Translations under genes and position numbers: made by a program
The notes under the pieces: generated by a model
Seen by the model: the letters and a program-made list of their open reading frames with translations, nothing else
Databases searched by the model: none
What the model was told of the DNA's origin: nothing
NCBI GenBank assembly: GCA_900551615.1
Contig: URWN01000001.1
Coordinates: 62,001 to 126,000 of the forward strand
Reading direction: 5' to 3'
From: an uncultured Clostridium sp.
GTDB taxonomy: Bacteria; Bacillota; Clostridia; TANB77; CAG-508
Length of the DNA stretch: 64,000 nucleotides
Part shown: positions 16,199-26,361 of the stretch, piece after piece
How the letters are laid out: every line of letters starts with the position of its first letter
Numbering within the stretch: the first letter of the stretch is position 1

Positions 16199-16231
16199 AT
16201 ATTCTAGGAAAATTATCATAGTATGATAACT
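16193..16231. repeat. Dispersed palindromic repeat, copy 1
   Basis: The element reads TATATTCTAGGAAA then the palindrome ATTATCATA/GTATGATAAC. A second copy at 41703-41741 differs at one base in the shared block, and both follow a terminator T-run directly. The palindrome arms are TTATCATA and TATGATAA. Confidence 0.75.
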
Positions 16232-16691
16232 ATTTATCGCAGCATTCTTCACATTCTTCGCAACTTCTATCATCACAATGAGGTTTTTTATCTCCTATAA
16301 AACAATCGCATTTATCGTGTTTATCACCTTTTAGGCATTTACCCTCATGATGACATTTTGCACAAATTTTAATTTTCTTTGTAGCATTTGCCCAAATTTG
16401 AATAGCATAGTGTCTGTCAGGACAAAGAGGACCAAAAACGAATTCACCTTCACAGTCAGTAAAAGTATGACCTATTGGTTTTCTAACTTCTTTACCACAA
16501 TCATAAGCAATTTCAGTTAATTTAACAACAGCATCACGTACTGGTTCTTTAAAACAATCTTTTATAACTCCATAAATAACATCTCTATTATCTTCTGGTA
16601 AAGTAATATCTAAATCAAATTGTTTACCTCCAGATATAACCCCATCAACATCTAGTATTGGACATCCAGGTTTTTTTTCTTCCATTTCCAT
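16230..16691 (-). CDS. Cys-rich protein with carboxypeptidase-regulatory-like domain
   Basis: A 153-residue protein without signal peptide. Residues 38-100 look like a CarboxypepD_reg/CNA-B beta-sandwich (YGVIKDCFKEPVRDAVVKLTEI ... TFTDCEGEFVFGPLCPDRHY). The last 50 residues hold about a dozen cysteines plus His and Asp (CAKCHHEGKC, CDDRSCEECEECC). Such a cytosolic, cysteine-rich, crosslink-prone protein would suit a spore coat or exosporium component, but that is inference. AAAGGATG precedes the ATG. Confidence 0.6.
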   Translation of the reverse strand: MEMEEKKPGCPILDVDGVISGGKQFDLDITLPEDNRDVIYGVIKDCFKEPVRDAVVKLTEIAYDCGKEVRKPIGHTFTDCEGEFVFGPLCPDRHYAIQIWANATKKIKICAKCHHEGKCLKGDKHDKCDCFIGDKKPHCDDRSCEECEECCDK

Positions 16692-16797
16692 AAAAATTAC
16701 ATCCTTTCATTTTTATTTTAATTATTCAAACATAATGTCTGATTAATATATAATATGAAAAAACGAATAAATTGACAAACAATATATAAAAATAATG

Positions 16798-16826
16798 TTG
16801 AAATATAAAAAAATATGTTATATAAT
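16798..16826 (+). promoter_or_regulatory. Promoter of the membrane protein gene before the glucan synthase
   Basis: TTGAAA and TATAAT are separated by 17 bases, 36 bases before the start codon. A second TTGACA lies 26 bases upstream without a good -10. Confidence 0.65.
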
Positions 16827-16862
16827 ATACAAGAAGGTTAATTTATAATTAGGAGAGAAAAA

Positions 16863-17831
16863 ATGAAAGATAAAAAGAATTTTTTTGCAAATGGCGTAAA
16901 AGATGCCAGAAAAGCAAAAGAGGAAATAAAAAGAATAAATGAAAAAAGACAAAAAGAAGGAAAAGAACCACTAAATGAAATTCAAAAAAGAAAAGTAATA
17001 AGAAGAGTAACAGAAAGAGAAGTAACAAAAAGAAAAATAAAAGTATTCTTAGGAGCATTAGGACTAACAACATTTATAACAGGAATGGGAGTAGGAAGAT
17101 TAACAGCAGGAAATGAAGGAATAAATAATTCTAAAAGTGAAATAACAATTGATGCAGAAATAGCAGGAAAAGATGTAAAAATAAATCATATTTCAGACAG
17201 AAATGTATTTTTAGAAAATATAAAAGTGGATAAAGAAACATTAGAAAAAGTAGAAGAAATGAAAGATTCAACATTAGAAGCAAATGTCGAAAAAGAAATA
17301 GATCAACTACAAACACCAGATGAAGTACTAGAATATTTAAAAACAATATATGCTAAAGAATACAATGAGGAAAATCAAACAAATATAACACCAGAAGATA
17401 TAAAAATTAATAGAACAAGTGAAATGACAAAATTAGTAGAAGATACAGATAAAAATGGAAATACAATAATAAGAACAAAGACACCAGAAGATGAAAATAA
17501 AAAAGAAGTAGATATTAGCGCTGGAGTAATTACAGTAAAAGTTCAAGATCCAAAAACAGGTGAAATAGAAAAACAAATGATATTACATGAAACTAACGGA
17601 AAATATACAAGAGTATATGAAGACAATGAAGAAGTTAAAAGTGATGAAGAGAACGCATTAACAAAAACAGGAGCATTGATAGATAAAGGAATTTCATGGG
17701 AATCATCAATGACACAAGAAAAAACAAGTGATAAAGTAAAAGAACAATATAAACAAGATTTGATAAAAGAAGTAAGTTCATACAAAGAAAACAAAATAGA
17801 AGAAATCAAAAATGAAGAATTCATAAAATAA
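16863..17831 (+). CDS. Single-pass membrane protein of unknown function
   Basis: A 322-residue protein. Residues 1-60 are very basic and helical (KDARKAKEEIKRINEKRQKEGKE, shown by position only as Lys/Arg/Glu-rich). Residues 61-80 (VFLGALGLTTFITGMGVG) form one transmembrane helix. The remaining 240 residues are Glu/Lys/Thr-rich with alternating hydrophobic positions and no cysteine. I recognise no domain. AGGAGAG precedes the ATG and a consensus promoter lies upstream. The following hairpin separates it from the glucan synthase gene; whether they are co-transcribed depends on read-through. Confidence 0.7.
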   Translation: MKDKKNFFANGVKDARKAKEEIKRINEKRQKEGKEPLNEIQKRKVIRRVTEREVTKRKIKVFLGALGLTTFITGMGVGRLTAGNEGINNSKSEITIDAEIAGKDVKINHISDRNVFLENIKVDKETLEKVEEMKDSTLEANVEKEIDQLQTPDEVLEYLKTIYAKEYNEENQTNITPEDIKINRTSEMTKLVEDTDKNGNTIIRTKTPEDENKKEVDISAGVITVKVQDPKTGEIEKQMILHETNGKYTRVYEDNEEVKSDEENALTKTGALIDKGISWESSMTQEKTSDKVKEQYKQDLIKEVSSYKENKIEEIKNEEFIK

Positions 17832-17855
17832 ATATAATATACAATGAATAAATTA

Positions 17856-17908
17856 CCACTCTTTGGCAAACAATAAAAACAAAAATGTTTGCAAGGAGTG
17901 GAATTTTT
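17856..17908 (+). terminator. Hairpin with T-run hiding the glucan synthase ribosome-binding site
   Basis: CCACTCTTTGGCAAAC (17856-17871) pairs with GTTTGCAAGGAGTGG (17887-17901). AAGGAG in the right arm is the Shine-Dalgarno of the following TTG start, and the arm is followed by AATTTTTTT. It could act as terminator for the upstream gene and as translation lock or attenuator for the downstream one. Confidence 0.7.
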
Positions 17909-20900
17909 TTGAAAGAAAACAAAAAACTAAAAATAACAGGAACAATGCTAGAAAAAAGCCAATTAGAAAAACATTTAGAAAAAATAGCATCAAACCACAA
18001 TACAATGGCCAAAACACCAAAAGACACATACCCAATACCACAACTAATAGAAAATTTTAAAACAATAGAAGAAGTATACAACTTATTAAATGAACATCTA
18101 AAACTTGGAATCAACATACACCCAGCAGGAGAATGGCTATTAGACAATTTCTATATAATAGAAGAAACAGTAAAACAAATTCAAAAAGAATTACCATTAA
18201 ATAAATACACAAACTTTGTAGGAATAGCAAATGGAGAATATAAAGGGTTTGCCAGAATATATGTATTAGCAGCAGAAATAGTAGCATACACAGACAACAA
18301 AATAGAAAGAGAAAACTTAGAAGACTATTTAATAAGCTATCAAAGCAAAAAAACACTAAGCATGGATGAAATATGGAATATAGGAATATTTTTACAAATA
18401 GCAATAATAGAAAACATAACAGAAATATGTGCACAAATATATAGTAGTCAAATGCAAAAATATAGAGCAGAAAACATAGCAGAAAGGCTAGTAGAAAACA
18501 AAGAAAAATCACAAATCAAATTTAAAAACAGCAATAAAATAGAAAAAGAAATATATCAAGACATGAGATATCCATTTATAGAATATATGTCATATATTTT
18601 AAAAAGATATGGGAAAAAGGCAAATGCATACTTAAATATACTTGAAGAAGTAGTAGAAAAACTAGGAACAACAGTATCAGACGTTATAAAAAAAGAACAC
18701 TTTGAAATAGCCACACAAAAAGTATTAATGGGAAACAGTATAACAAGCATAAAAGAAATACAAAGAATAAACTTTTTAGAAATATTTGAAAAAATAAATG
18801 GAGTAGAAGAAATATTAAAACAAGACCCAGTAAATGTATACGAAAAAATGGACTATAAAACAAAAGAATACTATAGAGGAAAAATAAAAGAAATAAGCAA
18901 AAAAACAAAAATATCAGAAATATATATAGCAAAGAAAATGCTAGAACTAGCACAAGAAGAAATAAAAATAACAAGCACAGAAGAACAACAAGAAACACAT
19001 CAAACAGAGATACCAAAAAGAGCCCACATAGGATATTACTTAATAGATAACGGAATAAATGAATTATATAAAAAACTAGAATACACAAACAAAAAAGAAA
19101 AAACATCACAAACTAAAACAAAAATATATATTACAACAATAACAATATTATCAGTAATATTATCAATAATTTTAAGCTACATTCTAAATATAAAAACAAA
19201 AAATATAGCAATTACAATAATAAGTTTTATACTATTTTTAATACCATCAAGTGAAGTAATCATTCAAATAGCACAAACTATACTAAACAAAACAGTAAAA
19301 CCAAAGCTAATACCCAAAATAGATTTTTCAAATGGAATAGACAAAGAAAATACAACAATGGTCGTAATACCAACAATAGTAAAAAGCAAAGAAAAAGTAG
19401 CAGAAATGTTTCAAAATTTAGAAGTATATTATTTAGCAAATAAATCAGAAAACATATATTTCACATTATTAGGAGACTGCTCAGAAAGCCTAACACAAGA
19501 AGAAAAATTTGACGAAGAAGTAATTCAAGAAGGAAAAAAACAAGTCGAAAGGCTAAACCAAAAATATCAAAATGAAGAATTTCCAATATTTAATTTTATA
19601 TATAGAAAAAGAGAATGGAACGAAAAAGAAGGAACTTATTTAGGCTGGGAACGAAAAAGAGGACTATTAAATCAATTCAATGAATTCATTTTGCAAGAAA
19701 AAAATCCATTTAAAACAAATACAATGCAGTCAATACCAACAGAAAAGCTAAGAAATATAAAATATATAATAACACTAGATGCAGACACAGACCTAGTACT
19801 AAATTCGGCATTAGAACTAGTAGGAACAATGGCCCACATACTAAATAGACCAGTAATAGATAAAGAAAAAAACATAGTAATAGATGGATATGGAATAATG
19901 CAACCGAGAGTAGGAATTAATCTAGACATAAGTTATAAAACATTATTTACAAAAATATTTGCAGGAGCAGGGGGAATAGACAGTTACACGAATGCAATAT
20001 CAGATATATATCAGGATAATTTTAAAGAAGGAATCTTTACAGGAAAAGGTATATATAACCTAAAAGTATTTTCACAGGTAATGAAAAATGCAATTCCAGA
20101 AAACACAGTATTAAGTCACGATTTATTAGAAGGATGTTACTTAAGATGTGGTCTAGTTTCAGATATTATGCTAATGGATGGGTACCCAACAAAATATATG
20201 AGCTTTATGAACAGGCTTTCAAGATGGATTAGAGGAGACTGGCAAATAACCAAATGGTTATCTAAAAAAAGCCCATTAAATACACTTTCAAAATACAAAA
20301 TTTTTGATAATTTAAGAAGAAGTTTATTTGAAATTTCAATATTAGTAGCACTAATTTATATAAATATAATTGGAAAAATATTTAATATAAATATATTAAA
20401 TATAAATGTAATTTTGATTTTAATTGAAATAGTACCATTTATATTAGAATTAGTAAATTATTTAATTGCCAAAAGAGAAGGGGAAGAAAAACAAAAAACA
20501 TTTACACCCAAAATATCAGGCTTAAAAGGAATAATTTTAAGGACAATAATTACACTAGGATGTCTTCCATATAAAGCATATACTTGTTTAAAAGCAATAG
20601 CAAAAACAATATATAGAGTAGCAATAACACACAAAAACTTATTAGAATGGACAACATCAGAAGAAGCAGAAAAAACAACTAAAACAGATATAATATCATA
20701 TTACAAAAACATGTTAATTAATGTGATTTCAGGAGCAATAGCCATTATATTTTATGCCAACAGTAATAACATTCTAGCATTAGTACTTGGAATACTATGG
20801 ATTATAACACCAACAATTATGTATTGCATAAGTAAAGAAAAACAAGAAAAAACAGCTATAGAATTACTAACAGATAAAGAACAAAAATATATTCTAGAAA

Positions 20901-23900
20901 TGGCAAAAAAAACATGGAACTTTTTTGAACAATATCTCAGAAAAGAAGACAACTATCTAATACCAGACAATTATCAAGAAGACAGAAAAAATAAAATTGT
21001 TAGAAGAACATCATCAACAAATATAGGATTATCAATGATGGCAGTAATATCTGCAAATGATTTAGGATTTATAAACTATGAGAAAACAATAGAGCTATTA
21101 AAAAATATTTTAACAACAGTAGATGAACTGCAAAAATGGAATGGGCATTTATACAATTGGTATAATACAGAAACAAAAGAACCATTGTATCCAAGATACG
21201 TATCAACAGTTGATAGCGGAAATTTTATTGGATATATGTATGTAATAAAAAATTGGTTAGAAAGTCAAAACAAAAAAGAACAAGTGCCTGAAATAAAAGA
21301 AAATGAAATAAACCAACTATTAGAAATAGTAGATAGAACAATAAAAAATACAGACTTCTCACACTTATACAAAAAAGAACAAAGAATATTCTCAATCGGA
21401 TTCAATATAGAAGAAAACAAACTAACAAACTCGTATTATGACTTATTAGCATCAGAAGCAAGACAAGCAAGTTTAATAGCAATAGCAAAAAAAGATGTGC
21501 CAGCAAAACACTGGAACTCACTAAGCAGAACACTTACAACACTTGGAAAATATAAAGGACTTGTATCATGGTCTGGAACATCATTTGAATATTTAATGCC
21601 AAACATCAATATACCTAAATATAAAGGAAGCTTGTTAGATGAATCATGTAAATTTATGATAAAAAGTCAAATGGAATATGCCAAAAAATTGCAGATTCCA
21701 TGGGGAATATCAGAAGCGGCATTTAATTTAAAAGACTTATACTCAAACTATCAATATAAAGCATTTGGAATTCCGTGGCTTGGACTAAAAAGAGGTTTAG
21801 CAGATGAGATGGTTGTAGCAACATATGGAAGTGTTTTGGCAATAACAGATTATCCAAAAGAGGTATATCAAAACTTAAAAATATTAGAAAAATACGGAAT
21901 GTATAATAAATATGGATTTTACGAATCAATAGATTTTACACCAGAAAGATTAAAAAAAGGAAGCAAAGCAGAAGCAGTAAAAACATATATGGCACATCAT
22001 CAAAGTTTAATTTTATTATCTATAAACAATTTATTTAACAACAATATTCTGCAAAAAAGATTTATAGAAAATCCAGAAATAAATGCAGTAAGCATTCTAT
22101 TGCAAGAAACCATGCCAGAAACGGCAATAATAACAAAAGAAAACAAAGAAAAAGTAGAAAAATTTAAATATGTTGATTATGAAGACTACATCCAAGACAC
22201 ATACAAAAAAATAGATGAAAGATTAATAAGAGGAAATGTTATAGCAAATGAAGATTACTTTATTGCAATGAACCAAAAAGGAGAAGGAGCAAGCAAATAC
22301 AAGAATATATTAATAAACAGATTCAAAAGTACAGATGACTATCCACAAGGAATATTTTTCGATATAAAAAATATAAAATCAAAAAAAATATGGAGTTCAA
22401 ATTATAGTCCAAACAACGGAAAATATCAGATAAGTTTTATGCCAGATAAAATGGAACAAGAAATGATAAATGATAATATAAAAACCAAAATTGAAACAAT
22501 AATAGCACCAGATGAACCAGTAGAAATAAGAAAACTATCATTAGAAAATTTAGGAAATGAAGACGAAATACTAGAAGTAACATCTCACTTTGAGCCAGTA
22601 TTATCACCAAAAGAACAAGACTATGCACATCCAGCATTTAATAATTTATTTTTAATGTTTGATTTTGACCATGAAACAAACAGCATAATTGTAAAAAGAA
22701 GAAAAAAAGCAGAGCATGAACAAAAAATATATATGGCAGTAAATTTATCCACAAATAGTGAAACAATTGGGGATTTAGAGTATGAAATAGACGCAGAAAA
22801 GTTCACAGGAAGAGGAAATATAGGAATACCACAAATGGTAAAAAACTCAAGTCCATTTTCTAAAAAAATAGGGCTAGTAACAGAACCAGTTGTTGCATTA
22901 AAAAGAACAATGAAAACAAAAAAACAAGAAAAAACAGAAATAAATTTAATTATAGCAGTCGGAGAAACAAAAGAAAAAGTAATAGAAAATATAAAAAAAT
23001 ATTCAGTTGAAGAAAACATTAAAAAGGCATTTGAACTATCAAAAGCAAAAAATGAAGCACAAACAAGATATTTAAGAATAAAAGGTTCACAAATACGAGA
23101 TTATCAAAAAATATTATCATATATAATTTTCAATAATCCATCTAAAAAAATCAATTTAGAAAAATTACCAAAAGAAAAATATAGTCAAAGTGAACTTTGG
23201 AAATATGGAATTTCAGGAGACATACCAATAATATTAGTAAAAATAAAAGATAGTAACGACACATATGTTGTAAAAGAAGCGTTAAAAGCATATGAATTTA
23301 TAAGAACAAAAGGATTTGAAACAGAACTTGTAATTATAGATGAAGAAAAATACAGCTATGAAAATTATGTAATGGAAGATATAGAAGAAGTAATTTTAAA
23401 CAGTCAATTATCATATTTAAAAAATATCAGAGGCGGAATCTTCCAATTAAACAAAAACGAAATAAGCAAAGAAGATATGAATTTATTGCAATTTATTGCA
23501 GGAATAATAATAGATGCAAAAAAAGGAGGACTAAATAATTCATTAAAAGATATAGAAGAAGAATATTTAGAAAAATATAAAAAAATTCCAAATGAACCAG
23601 AAAATATAATTATTGAACCAGAAAATCAAGAAAATATAGACATTTTACAAAACACACAAGACTTAAAATATTACAACGAATATGGAGCATTTTCAGCAGA
23701 TGGAAAAGAATATTTAATAAGAACAAACAAAGAAAACAGACTTCCAACAGTATGGTCACACATAATGGCAAACAAAAAATTTGGAACATTAGTCACAGAA
23801 AATATGGGTGGATATACTTGGTACAAAAACAGCAGACTAAATAGAGTAACATCATGGGAAAATCAACCAAACTATGACATACCATCAGAAATAATATATT

Positions 23901-26083
23901 TAAAAGATCAAGAAACAAAAAAGGTTTGGTCACTCGGACTAAACCCTATGCCAGATAATAAAAATTATAATGTGATTTATGGATTTGGTTATGCTAAATT
24001 TCTTCATAAAAGCGATGGAATAGAACAAGAATTAGAAGTTTTTGTACCAAAAGAAGACAGTGTAAAAATACAAATTTTAAAATTAAAAAATATGAATTTA
24101 AGTAGAAAAACAATAAAAATTATATATTATATGAAACCAGTATTAGGAGAAGATGAGCTTAAATCAAATGGATATATAAATTTAAAATATGATAAAAATA
24201 ACAATATAATATGTTCACAAAATTTATATAACTCAGAATTCAAAAATGACATTATTTATGTATCAAGTAGTGAAAAAATAAAAAGTTATACAGGAGACAA
24301 AAACTTCTTTTTAGGAAACGGAAATATATCAAACCCAGATGGGGTAAAAAAATCAAGTTTAAACAACGAAAACAGTCTAGGAAAAAAGCCATGCATAGCA
24401 TATGAAATAGAAGTAGAATTAGACAGCCTATCAGAAAAAGAAATTGTATTTTTATTAGGAGCAGAAGAATCAATTATAGACAGCAAAAACATTGCATATA
24501 AATACAGTAAAATACAAAATTGTAAGCAAGAACTTGAAAATGTAAAAACTTATTGGCGTGAACTACTAGGAAGACTGCAAGTATATACACCACTTGAATC
24601 TATGAACATCATATTGAATGGCTGGGATATATATCAAACAATACAAAGTAGATTATTAGGTAAAACAGGATATTATCAATCAGGAGGAGCATATGGATTT
24701 AGAGACCAACTACAAGACACACTAGCACTAAAATATTTAGAGCCACAAATGTTAAAAAATCAAATAATAAAACATAGTAAACAACAATTTTTAGAAGGTG
24801 ATGTAGAACACTGGTGGCATGAAGAAACAGGAAGAGGAATAAGAACCAGAATGTCAGACGACTTATTGTGGCTTGTATATTTAACATGTGAATATATAGA
24901 ATTTACAGGAGATATGAGCATTTTAAATGAAAAAACACCATATTTAGTAGGAAAAGAACTTGAAGAAAATGAAGATGAAAGATACGATAAATTTGAATAT
25001 ACAAAAGAAACGGGAAGCATATATGAACACTGTATAAAAGCAATAGAAAGAAGCCTAAACTTTGGAGAAAACGGTTTGCCTAAAATAGGAAGTGGAGACT
25101 GGAACGATGGATTTAGCAATGTTGGCCCAAAAGGCAAAGGCGAAAGCGTATGGCTTGGATTTTTCTTGTATAACGTGCTAGATAGATTTACAAAAATTAT
25201 GGAACAAATAAAAGACGATTTATTAGAAAATGAAGCAACCATTGAAAACAAAATAGAAAAATATAAATTAATAATGCAACAATTAAAAAGAGCATTAAAC
25301 TCAAATGGATGGGACGGAAGATGGTACAAAAGAGCATTTATGGATGATGGAAACACATTAGGAAGCATGGAAAATGATGAATGCAGAATAGACAGCATAG
25401 CACAAAGTTGGAGCACAATCTCAAAAGCAGGAGACAATGACAAAAAATATATATCAATGGAAAGTTTAGAAAATCACTTAATAGACAGAGAAAATGGAAT
25501 AGTAAAATTACTAGATCCACCATTTGAAAAAGGAAAATTAAATCCAGGATATATAAAATCATACATGCCAGGAGTCAGAGAAAATGGAGGACAATATACA
25601 CATGCAAGTTGTTGGGTAATAATAGCAGAATCAATGTTAGGATTTGGAGACAAAGCAACTGAAATATACAGAATGATAAATCCAATAGAACATGCGCGTA
25701 CTAAAGAAAGTAGCAAAAAATACAAAGTGGAACCATATGTAATACCAGCAGACATTTATGGAGCAAGTAATTTAGCAGGAAGAGGGGGGTGGACATGGTA
25801 CACTGGTTCAGCAAGTTGGTATTATAAAGCCGGAATTGAAAATATATTGGGGTTAAAAATAGAAAATGGAGTATTAAAAATAGAACCATGTATTCCAACA
25901 TCTTGGAAAGAATATAGCATAAAATATAAGTGGAAAAAGGCTATATATAATATAAATGTCAAAAATCCAAATGGAAAAAATACAGGTGTTGAAAGGGTTA
26001 TTGTAAATGGAATAGAATTGGGAGAACAAAAAGAAATAAGACTTGAAGAAAACGGAATTTTTAATGTAGAGGTTTTAATGTGA
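17909..26083 (+). CDS. Cyclic beta-glucan synthase-type glycosyltransferase with GH94 domain
   Basis: A 2724-residue NdvB/Cgs-type enzyme, the size of the proteobacterial cyclic beta-1,2-glucan synthases. Residues 1-390 are a helical region. Transmembrane helices lie at about 404-459, 807-855 and 935-975. The GT84 domain lies between them, with DADTDL near 623 and RLSRWIRGDWQ near 770. A glucoamylase-like (GH144-type) domain starts about 1000 with RRTSSTNIGLSMM. Two glycan-binding GH94 sandwich regions follow, and the GH94 catalytic domain includes GDWNDGFSN near 2396. It should make and trim a beta-glucan at the membrane. I place the start at TTG with AAGGAG 11 bases upstream, not at the earlier ATG, which lacks a ribosome-binding site. 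No frameshift interrupts 8.2 kb. It is followed by its own terminator and no export gene adjoins. Confidence 0.88.
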   Translation: MKENKKLKITGTMLEKSQLEKHLEKIASNHNTMAKTPKDTYPIPQLIENFKTIEEVYNLLNEHLKLGINIHPAGEWLLDNFYIIEETVKQIQKELPLNKYTNFVGIANGEYKGFARIYVLAAEIVAYTDNKIERENLEDYLISYQSKKTLSMDEIWNIGIFLQIAIIENITEICAQIYSSQMQKYRAENIAERLVENKEKSQIKFKNSNKIEKEIYQDMRYPFIEYMSYILKRYGKKANAYLNILEEVVEKLGTTVSDVIKKEHFEIATQKVLMGNSITSIKEIQRINFLEIFEKINGVEEILKQDPVNVYEKMDYKTKEYYRGKIKEISKKTKISEIYIAKKMLELAQEEIKITSTEEQQETHQTEIPKRAHIGYYLIDNGINELYKKLEYTNKKEKTSQTKTKIYITTITILSVILSIILSYILNIKTKNIAITIISFILFLIPSSEVIIQIAQTILNKTVKPKLIPKIDFSNGIDKENTTMVVIPTIVKSKEKVAEMFQNLEVYYLANKSENIYFTLLGDCSESLTQEEKFDEEVIQEGKKQVERLNQKYQNEEFPIFNFIYRKREWNEKEGTYLGWERKRGLLNQFNEFILQEKNPFKTNTMQSIPTEKLRNIKYIITLDADTDLVLNSALELVGTMAHILNRPVIDKEKNIVIDGYGIMQPRVGINLDISYKTLFTKIFAGAGGIDSYTNAISDIYQDNFKEGIFTGKGIYNLKVFSQVMKNAIPENTVLSHDLLEGCYLRCGLVSDIMLMDGYPTKYMSFMNRLSRWIRGDWQITKWLSKKSPLNTLSKYKIFDNLRRSLFEISILVALIYINIIGKIFNINILNINVILILIEIVPFILELVNYLIAKREGEEKQKTFTPKISGLKGIILRTIITLGCLPYKAYTCLKAIAKTIYRVAITHKNLLEWTTSEEAEKTTKTDIISYYKNMLINVISGAIAIIFYANSNNILALVLGILWIITPTIMYCISKEKQEKTAIELLTDKEQKYILEMAKKTWNFFEQYLRKEDNYLIPDNYQEDRKNKIVRRTSSTNIGLSMMAVISANDLGFINYEKTIELLKNILTTVDELQKWNGHLYNWYNTETKEPLYPRYVSTVDSGNFIGYMYVIKNWLESQNKKEQVPEIKENEINQLLEIVDRTIKNTDFSHLYKKEQRIFSIGFNIEENKLTNSYYDLLASEARQASLIAIAKKDVPAKHWNSLSRTLTTLGKYKGLVSWSGTSFEYLMPNINIPKYKGSLLDESCKFMIKSQMEYAKKLQIPWGISEAAFNLKDLYSNYQYKAFGIPWLGLKRGLADEMVVATYGSVLAITDYPKEVYQNLKILEKYGMYNKYGFYESIDFTPERLKKGSKAEAVKTYMAHHQSLILLSINNLFNNNILQKRFIENPEINAVSILLQETMPETAIITKENKEKVEKFKYVDYEDYIQDTYKKIDERLIRGNVIANEDYFIAMNQKGEGASKYKNILINRFKSTDDYPQGIFFDIKNIKSKKIWSSNYSPNNGKYQISFMPDKMEQEMINDNIKTKIETIIAPDEPVEIRKLSLENLGNEDEILEVTSHFEPVLSPKEQDYAHPAFNNLFLMFDFDHETNSIIVKRRKKAEHEQKIYMAVNLSTNSETIGDLEYEIDAEKFTGRGNIGIPQMVKNSSPFSKKIGLVTEPVVALKRTMKTKKQEKTEINLIIAVGETKEKVIENIKKYSVEENIKKAFELSKAKNEAQTRYLRIKGSQIRDYQKILSYIIFNNPSKKINLEKLPKEKYSQSELWKYGISGDIPIILVKIKDSNDTYVVKEALKAYEFIRTKGFETELVIIDEEKYSYENYVMEDIEEVILNSQLSYLKNIRGGIFQLNKNEISKEDMNLLQFIAGIIIDAKKGGLNNSLKDIEEEYLEKYKKIPNEPENIIIEPENQENIDILQNTQDLKYYNEYGAFSADGKEYLIRTNKENRLPTVWSHIMANKKFGTLVTENMGGYTWYKNSRLNRVTSWENQPNYDIPSEIIYLKDQETKKVWSLGLNPMPDNKNYNVIYGFGYAKFLHKSDGIEQELEVFVPKEDSVKIQILKLKNMNLSRKTIKIIYYMKPVLGEDELKSNGYINLKYDKNNNIICSQNLYNSEFKNDIIYVSSSEKIKSYTGDKNFFLGNGNISNPDGVKKSSLNNENSLGKKPCIAYEIEVELDSLSEKEIVFLLGAEESIIDSKNIAYKYSKIQNCKQELENVKTYWRELLGRLQVYTPLESMNIILNGWDIYQTIQSRLLGKTGYYQSGGAYGFRDQLQDTLALKYLEPQMLKNQIIKHSKQQFLEGDVEHWWHEETGRGIRTRMSDDLLWLVYLTCEYIEFTGDMSILNEKTPYLVGKELEENEDERYDKFEYTKETGSIYEHCIKAIERSLNFGENGLPKIGSGDWNDGFSNVGPKGKGESVWLGFFLYNVLDRFTKIMEQIKDDLLENEATIENKIEKYKLIMQQLKRALNSNGWDGRWYKRAFMDDGNTLGSMENDECRIDSIAQSWSTISKAGDNDKKYISMESLENHLIDRENGIVKLLDPPFEKGKLNPGYIKSYMPGVRENGGQYTHASCWVIIAESMLGFGDKATEIYRMINPIEHARTKESSKKYKVEPYVIPADIYGASNLAGRGGWTWYTGSASWYYKAGIENILGLKIENGVLKIEPCIPTSWKEYSIKYKWKKAIYNINVKNPNGKNTGVERVIVNGIELGEQKEIRLEENGIFNVEVLM

Positions 26084-26120
26084 GACAAGAGAGATAGTCC
26101 AATTTGTCTCACATTTTTTT
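26079..26120 (+). terminator. Terminator of the TGAGACAA family
   Basis: ATGTGAGACAA and TTGTCTCACAT pair across GAGAGATAGTCCAA, followed by seven T. It overlaps the stop codon. A close relative follows the histidine kinase gene at 54817. Confidence 0.85.
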
Positions 26121-26186
26121 ACATCAAATAAAATATGCTAAAATTGTAAAAGCATATAAAAGTTTAATAAAGTATAACCGAAACTG

Positions 26187-26215
26187 TTGAAAAACATTTA
26201 TAGTTATGTTAAAAT
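26187..26215 (+). promoter_or_regulatory. Promoter of the pilin-like gene
   Basis: TTGAAA and TAAAAT with a 17-base spacer predict a transcript start near 26222 and hence a 140-base untranslated leader. Confidence 0.55.
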
Positions 26216-26223
26216 CAAACTAG

Positions 26224-26274
26224 AAATTCACAAAATACGAATTTAAATGCGGTATACATTTAATTTGTGAATTT
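26224..26274 (+). promoter_or_regulatory. Structured leader hairpin of the pilin-like messenger
   Basis: AAATTCACAAA pairs with TTTGTGAATTT, and directly inside it TTAAATG pairs with CATTTAA around a CGGTATA loop, with an 8-base bulge on the 5' side only. It sits at the predicted start of the leader. It fits no riboswitch class that I can name. Confidence 0.5.
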
Positions 26275-26361
26275 TAAAAATGGTACAAATGAATAATAAA
26301 TTTGATAAATGGTTATATTTTTAACAGTATCATTTGAAAGATACAAAGGAGGATTTTAATA

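Noticed and set aside
17885..17908. ATG at 17885 as glucan synthase start
   Set aside because: It lies in the hairpin loop with no ribosome-binding site and precedes AAGGAG, which points to the TTG at 17909.
26187..26361. Cyclic di-GMP riboswitch upstream of the pilin-like gene
   Set aside because: None of the conserved aptamer text is present; only a bulged hairpin is visible.
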